64,000 bases of DNA from contig DVKY01000122.1 of the NCBI GenBank assembly GCA_018715765.1, positions 6,519-70,518 on the forward strand. The letters are read 5' to 3'. The notes under the pieces are model-generated. The model did no database searches. It was given only the letters and a program-made list of their open reading frames with translations, and was not told the origin of the DNA. A program made the translations under genes and the position numbers. Within the stretch, counting starts at the first letter, position 1; each line of letters begins with the position of its first letter. Origin of the DNA: Fimivicinus intestinavium. GTDB lineage: Bacteria; Bacillota; Clostridia; Oscillospirales; Acutalibacteraceae. This document shows, in pieces, positions 59,974 to 64,000 of this stretch.

Positions 59974-62841
59974 TTAAAACTTTTCGCTGCTTCCGATGGC
60001 GAGAATAATCACAGCCCAAAAGAGCTGATACAATATAATCTGCACGGCGCCGAGCACTGACACCTCTGAAGTGAAGCACAGCACGCCCACCAGAGCGGCG
60101 CCAAGCGCAGCAGCGGCGGCCTCCAGAGCGGTCAGCAGCTTCGCACCGTTTTGCAGCGTTGCGCAGGCTGCTACGCTGCGCAGGAAGTTTTGAATTCGCC
60201 CGTCGTGAACAATCCCGGCACTCCCACGCTGCAAGGCAGTGGAACGGTATTTCCGGTAAATCACGCCTGCCTGCGCACTGATCACTTTGACGCAGTTTTG
60301 CGGGAGCCCAAAGCGCTCCTCCACAAAGGAGTCTGTAATATTGGGGTCGGAGGTGCGCACGAGGATAGTGATTCCCTTGCGCTCAAGGTTTTTCAAATGC
60401 TCCCCCACATGTGGATCCGCCTGATAGCTGACGACGAACAACGCAGATAAAAGGCCATCCACCGCGAGGTACATCACCTGGCGGCCGTCGTGGCGGTATT
60501 TTGCCTCGCTCTGACGGGGAGGAAGCTCCACGTTGTGGTGCTGTAAAAGCTCCCGGTTCCCAACCAGGATCCGCCGGCCATGCACCCAGCCGGATAACCC
60601 CATGCGGTCCTCATAGGAAAGCTCTTCCACTGGGGGGAGAATGCGCCGGTTGCCCAGAATTACACTGTCAAAAACCTCGCCAAGCGGGCCGCCGGCGGCA
60701 ATCACCAGAGAAGCGGCGTCCAAAATAGCCTCGTCTATGCGCATGCCGTGGAAGGGCTTAAAGCCGTGGATATTGCAGCCGCCATGCCGGAAAATATCGG
60801 AGGAGTCAAAGACGACGGCATTTGTTTCGCCGCAGTCTGCCGCCGCCGCATAACCGGAGACCATGGCCCCGCCTCTGTTGAGCGATTGATTCGCGCGGAA
60901 AAGCGGCCATGCCGCGCCAAGCGAAAGGACGGCAGGGATAGAGATACAGGCGAACGCGGCTAGGGCGGAAAAGCCATCCGCCGCGCTGCGGTTTAAGATG
61001 CCGACGGCGATACCTGTCGCGGTTGACAGCGCCAAAACGACTGGAACCAGCTTTGCCGATAAGCGGTCGGCAGGCCCCAGCTGCTCAGAGAGCGCGCGAA
61101 ACCGGGAGGGGAATGCGGTGCGCGTGGAGTAGCGCACATCCGGGTCGCCGAGCAGCAGGCCGCGGCCGATTTCATAGGCATCCTCTTCATCCGAAATTTT
61201 TTGTACGGTGTAGAGCGGCGCTTCCTGAGTGCAGAATTGAAAGTTCTTGGCGATGCTTTTGGCGTGCAGCGCTTTCCCGAACATGGAAAGCGTGAGGGTC
61301 AAGCCGGCGGCGGCTCCAAACAGGTGCGCCGGCACATTGGGACCCGGCGAAAAGAATAGAAAGCAAACGTTTTGCAGCAACGCAGCCAAAGCGGCGGCAG
61401 CGGCGCCGGTATCCGCTCTGCATTTGAAGCGGAGCAGGGCGCGCAGACCGCTGCGGATTACCGGAAGCGATGCGAGGCAGACCCCCGCCAGCACAAGCAG
61501 ATGCACAATCACATAGAGCTTTTGATCGGCGCTAAAAAAGAGAAGCGCTTCCCCTTCCCCCTGAAAAAAGGAAACGGCCTGCGGCAAAATCCCGCACAGG
61601 ATCAGAGCAAGCTCCAGAGCGGCGGATACAAAGGCGCACCGCATTTCTAAATTTGCCCGGCGGCGCAGCAATGCGCGCAGCGGGATTTTCTGAGAAGGGG
61701 AGGTATATTCTCCAATCGGGGCGGATTTGGCCTTGACAGAAGGATTTTCCTCTTTGGATTGAGAAGCAGGGTCGGGAGGGGACAGCGCATCTTGGCTGGA
61801 AAAATCCGGCTCCTCCACGGCGGCAAGCTTAAATTTACGGATTTTTTCCTTTCTGTTTTCTTGCAGCAGCTGCTGGGCCTGCTCCTCATCCAGAGAAGCA
61901 GCGGGCTCTTCTTTTTCATCAAAACCGGCCAGCAACAGCTGCCCGTCCACCATGTCCTTGGCTGGCGGCGCGTCAGGAATGGTAGGGGAAGGCTTGACCG
62001 CCGCCAGGGAGCCGACCTCCCGGGTCTTTTCCTGATCGATCGCCGCGTCGATTTCATCCTCTGCGGAGATCAGGGTTGGGAGCGGCTCAAGGTCGGCAGT
62101 GGCGCTCAGGCCGCTTTTTTTTCGGATCAGGCCCGGCTTATCGATTAATTGCGCCTGGCCCTGCTGCGGCTCAATGCGAATTTTTGTGGTAGGCTCCCGG
62201 AAAAAACGGTCTCGGTATTTATCACCGCCCAAAAGGGGCTCTCCCTTGGCCGGCATTGACCAGTTTTCACGCGCCGCACCCAAGAGATCGCCAGCGCCGG
62301 CCTTGGGATCAAAAGCCCCCTGCATGCCAGTGACTGGCGTTAACGTGCGCTCCAGCTGGGCAAAGCGCTCCTCGTCGGAGCCTGTTCCCTCTGGAGCTGC
62401 GAGGGGCTCCGGCTGCGGGGCCGGCAGCTCCGGACTTTCAGCCGGGGGCGCTATGCTCTCCGAAGAAGGTCTTTCAGCCGGTATAGACGACTCATCCGTC
62501 TCTTCAAAAGGGGGAAGGGGGGGCTCGATGGGCGCGGGAGCGCTCCGCTGACCGGGCTGAGTATCGCTGACGGCGCTCTGTTCCGGGGCGGGCTTAGGCG
62601 GCGCGCTTTCCGGTTCAGTGGGCTTCGGGTTTTCCTCTGGCTCAGGGAGGCTGAGCCCTGCTGCATCCCGGTGGCTTTTGCTGCCGGAGGAAAGCAGCGT
62701 TTCAATTTCCTCCATCGACCAGAGATGAGAGGGCTGCTCCGCCGCCGTCTCAGCAGAAAAGCTGCCTGCCGCAGCTTCCTTCAAAATATCGTCAAGAGAA
62801 AAGGCAGAGGTTTTATCCATATCATCAAAGCGATCTTTCAT
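59974..62841 (-). CDS. P-type-ATPase-like membrane protein without the phosphorylation motif, with a 390-residue disordered N-terminus
   Basis: A 955-residue protein. Residues about 1-390 are low-complexity, rich in Pro, Glu, Ser and Ala, with a few short conserved-looking motifs (FSLDDILKEAA). Then come about six transmembrane helices (residues about 395-620), a cytoplasmic part of about 240 residues, and two more helices at the C-terminus. The soluble part recalls the P and N domains of P-type ATPases: GRRILVGNRELL is like the N-domain motif, and VVSYQADPHVGEHLKNLERKGITILVRTSDPN is like the TGES-to-DP hinge region. But where DKTGTLT should stand it reads VVFDSSDIFRHGG (D679), and no GDGxND motif is present. 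It probably cannot form the phospho-intermediate, so it is a pseudo-enzyme or regulatory relative. The start at 62841 follows GGGGTGA. Confidence 0.75.
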   Translation of the reverse strand: MKDRFDDMDKTSAFSLDDILKEAAAGSFSAETAAEQPSHLWSMEEIETLLSSGSKSHRDAAGLSLPEPEENPKPTEPESAPPKPAPEQSAVSDTQPGQRSAPAPIEPPLPPFEETDESSIPAERPSSESIAPPAESPELPAPQPEPLAAPEGTGSDEERFAQLERTLTPVTGMQGAFDPKAGAGDLLGAARENWSMPAKGEPLLGGDKYRDRFFREPTTKIRIEPQQGQAQLIDKPGLIRKKSGLSATADLEPLPTLISAEDEIDAAIDQEKTREVGSLAAVKPSPTIPDAPPAKDMVDGQLLLAGFDEKEEPAASLDEEQAQQLLQENRKEKIRKFKLAAVEEPDFSSQDALSPPDPASQSKEENPSVKAKSAPIGEYTSPSQKIPLRALLRRRANLEMRCAFVSAALELALILCGILPQAVSFFQGEGEALLFFSADQKLYVIVHLLVLAGVCLASLPVIRSGLRALLRFKCRADTGAAAAALAALLQNVCFLFFSPGPNVPAHLFGAAAGLTLTLSMFGKALHAKSIAKNFQFCTQEAPLYTVQKISDEEDAYEIGRGLLLGDPDVRYSTRTAFPSRFRALSEQLGPADRLSAKLVPVVLALSTATGIAVGILNRSAADGFSALAAFACISIPAVLSLGAAWPLFRANQSLNRGGAMVSGYAAAADCGETNAVVFDSSDIFRHGGCNIHGFKPFHGMRIDEAILDAASLVIAAGGPLGEVFDSVILGNRRILPPVEELSYEDRMGLSGWVHGRRILVGNRELLQHHNVELPPRQSEAKYRHDGRQVMYLAVDGLLSALFVVSYQADPHVGEHLKNLERKGITILVRTSDPNITDSFVEERFGLPQNCVKVISAQAGVIYRKYRSTALQRGSAGIVHDGRIQNFLRSVAACATLQNGAKLLTALEAAAAALGAALVGVLCFTSEVSVLGAVQIILYQLFWAVIILAIGSSEKF

Positions 62842-63005
62842 TTTGTCACCCCAAATAAACAGCGTAACGTTGTTTTGGCGGATAGACGAAGCAGCAAGGA
62901 GGGCGTTCCCCCTGGCCTGGTTTATGGCCCGAAAGGAATCGAAAGGATATGCGCTTTTGCGCGCAACAGTCTCAAACACACGGAGGTATTTTCAAAATTC
63001 GATGC

Positions 63006-63782
63006 TTACTTGGGCTGAATCGTGGGGAGCCCCGCCCGCTGCCGTGCGATTTCATACATCAGAATACCTGCGGCGACAGAGGCATTGAGGGAGTTGATCT
63101 TTCCCCTCATGGGGAGTGAGACGGTAAAATCACAGCGTTCTCTTACCAGGCGGCTAAGCCCACGGCCCTCAGAGCCGATCACCAGTGCGCAAGGCCCAGC
63201 ATAATCGGTTTCGCAATACGTGGCGCCGGTCATGTCGGCCCCGTAGATCCACAGCCCGGCCTGTTTGAGCTCGGCCAGCACTGCGGCAAGATTGCTGACC
63301 CGGGCGACCGGCAGGTATTCCAGCGCGCCTGCCGACGCTTTGGCGACGGAAAAGCTCAGCGAGGCGGCGCGGCGTTTTGGAATAATCACGCCGTGCGCGC
63401 CGGCAGCCTCCGCCGTGCGGATGATTGCGCCAAGATTGTGCGGATCCTCCACCTCATCGCAAACGATCAGGAAGGGGGGCTCCCGCCGCTCCTGTGCACG
63501 GGCGAGCAGATCCTCTACAGAAGCATATGTATGTGCGGCGGCATAGGCCGCAACGCCCTGGTGATTCGCATGGCCGCAGAGAAGCTCCAGCTTTTTGGCA
63601 TCCACTTCCTTTACCACAATCCCTTTGTCGCGGCATATCGCTACGAGTTGGCGGATGGAACCGCTGCGCTCCCCCCGTACAACGAGAAGGGAGTCGATTT
63701 CACGCCCGGCGCGTAATGCCTCCATTACGGGATTACGCCCAATAATCAGCCCCTCTGGCACCGTGCTTTTTTGCCGCTCCAT
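63006..63782 (-). CDS. rlmB: 23S rRNA (guanosine-2'-O-)-methyltransferase RlmB / TrmH family
   Basis: A 258-residue SPOUT methyltransferase that 2'-O-methylates a guanosine of 23S rRNA (RlmB) or acts on tRNA in close relatives. The substrate-binding domain begins LIIGRNPVMEALRAG. The knotted SAM-binding domain has VEDPHNLGAIIRTAEAAGAHGVIIP, ALVIGSEGRGLSRLVRERCD and SLPMRGKINSLNASVAAGILMYEI. GGGGAG precedes the ATG. The 63783-64000 end of the window has only promoter-type AT-rich sequence. Confidence 0.93.
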   Translation of the reverse strand: MERQKSTVPEGLIIGRNPVMEALRAGREIDSLLVVRGERSGSIRQLVAICRDKGIVVKEVDAKKLELLCGHANHQGVAAYAAAHTYASVEDLLARAQERREPPFLIVCDEVEDPHNLGAIIRTAEAAGAHGVIIPKRRAASLSFSVAKASAGALEYLPVARVSNLAAVLAELKQAGLWIYGADMTGATYCETDYAGPCALVIGSEGRGLSRLVRERCDFTVSLPMRGKINSLNASVAAGILMYEIARQRAGLPTIQPK

Positions 63783-64000
63783 GGCCTTCTCCCCGCTTTA
63801 TCTTGTGGTTTCTGACTTTCAGGAAGCTATTATACCACATTTTGCTGTGTTTTGACAGCAATTTTCTACCTTTGCCCACAGAAAAGAGACAAGAAATATT
63901 TTCCAACGGTTTTACATACAAAAAGAGGACAGATTCTATTTGAAAACGGGTAGGTTCCCCTCTTGCAATCAACACAAAGATATGATAAACTCAGATAAAA

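Noticed and set aside
1..64000. tRNA genes
   Set aside because: No TTCGA-type T-loop with a matching acceptor stem and anticodon arm was found by eye on either strand; a tRNAscan run would be decisive.

Overview
The window reads as a chromosome segment from a spore-forming, anaerobic, moderately GC-rich member of the Clostridia, most like the Oscillospiraceae/Ruminococcaceae of the gut. The evidence is gene content: spoIIE and ypeB (endospore formation and germination), canonical sigma-A promoters, AGGAGG-type ribosome binding sites with ATG, GTG and TTG starts, a sodium-translocating decarboxylase beta subunit, a 2[4Fe-4S] ferredoxin, and glycoside hydrolases of families GH29, GH2 and GH3. 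The genus is an inference. No phage, plasmid, CRISPR, rRNA operon or tRNA gene was seen apart from one lone 5S rRNA gene.

Layout. 1-8 kb: the end of an ABC exporter gene, spoIIE, an alpha-L-fucosidase, a small lipoprotein and ypeB. 8-13 kb: a repeat-rich leader, a large beta-galactosidase and a TetR regulator. 13-20 kb: an oxoguanine DNA glycosylase, glyA, the 5S gene, a Crp/Fnr regulator with a three-gene ABC importer, a small HTH regulator and a highly structured, terminator-ended intergenic region that is probably a non-coding RNA. 20-29 kb (minus strand): a GH3 beta-glucosidase, a two-component system wrapped around an ABC-2 transporter, and a sodium-pump decarboxylase beta/gamma-like pair behind a yybP-ykoY-type riboswitch. 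29-35 kb: ppk1-pfk, a GT8 glycosyltransferase, galM and a second small HTH regulator. 35-42 kb: an ABC-F protein behind a leader peptide and attenuator, two small unknown proteins around a cluster of DnaA-box-like sequences, an ECF sigma factor coupled to a membrane beta-propeller protein, a ferredoxin and a GNAT acetyltransferase. 42-48 kb: a PPase-like protein, a DUF2804 protein, a PHP/membrane/GNAT operon whose GNAT gene is broken at a G8 tract, an unrecognised membrane protein and a YaiI/DUF188 protein. 48-64 kb: a YdbS/YdbT PH-domain pair, azlCD, rmuC, an FAD oxidoreductase, two lipoproteins (one PrsA-like), a GtrA protein, an aminotransferase, trpS, a degenerate P-type-ATPase-like protein and rlmB.

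How it fits together. The three hydrolases, galM, phosphofructokinase and the importers point to growth on host or plant glycans. Several loci are pairs of a regulator and its likely target: Crp/Fnr with an ABC importer, response regulator with a tandem 11-bp-spaced box and ABC-2 genes, ECF sigma with propeller protein, and riboswitch with sodium pump. A dispersed family of short elements with GCATCCGTGTACA-type terminal inverted repeats sits at gene ends across the window.

The most interesting items are the P-type-ATPase-like protein lacking the phosphorylation motif, the riboswitch-controlled sodium pump subunit, the structured RNA candidate at 19.7-20.03 kb, the ABC-F attenuator and the 18-bp inverted repeat covering an HTH gene's start codon.
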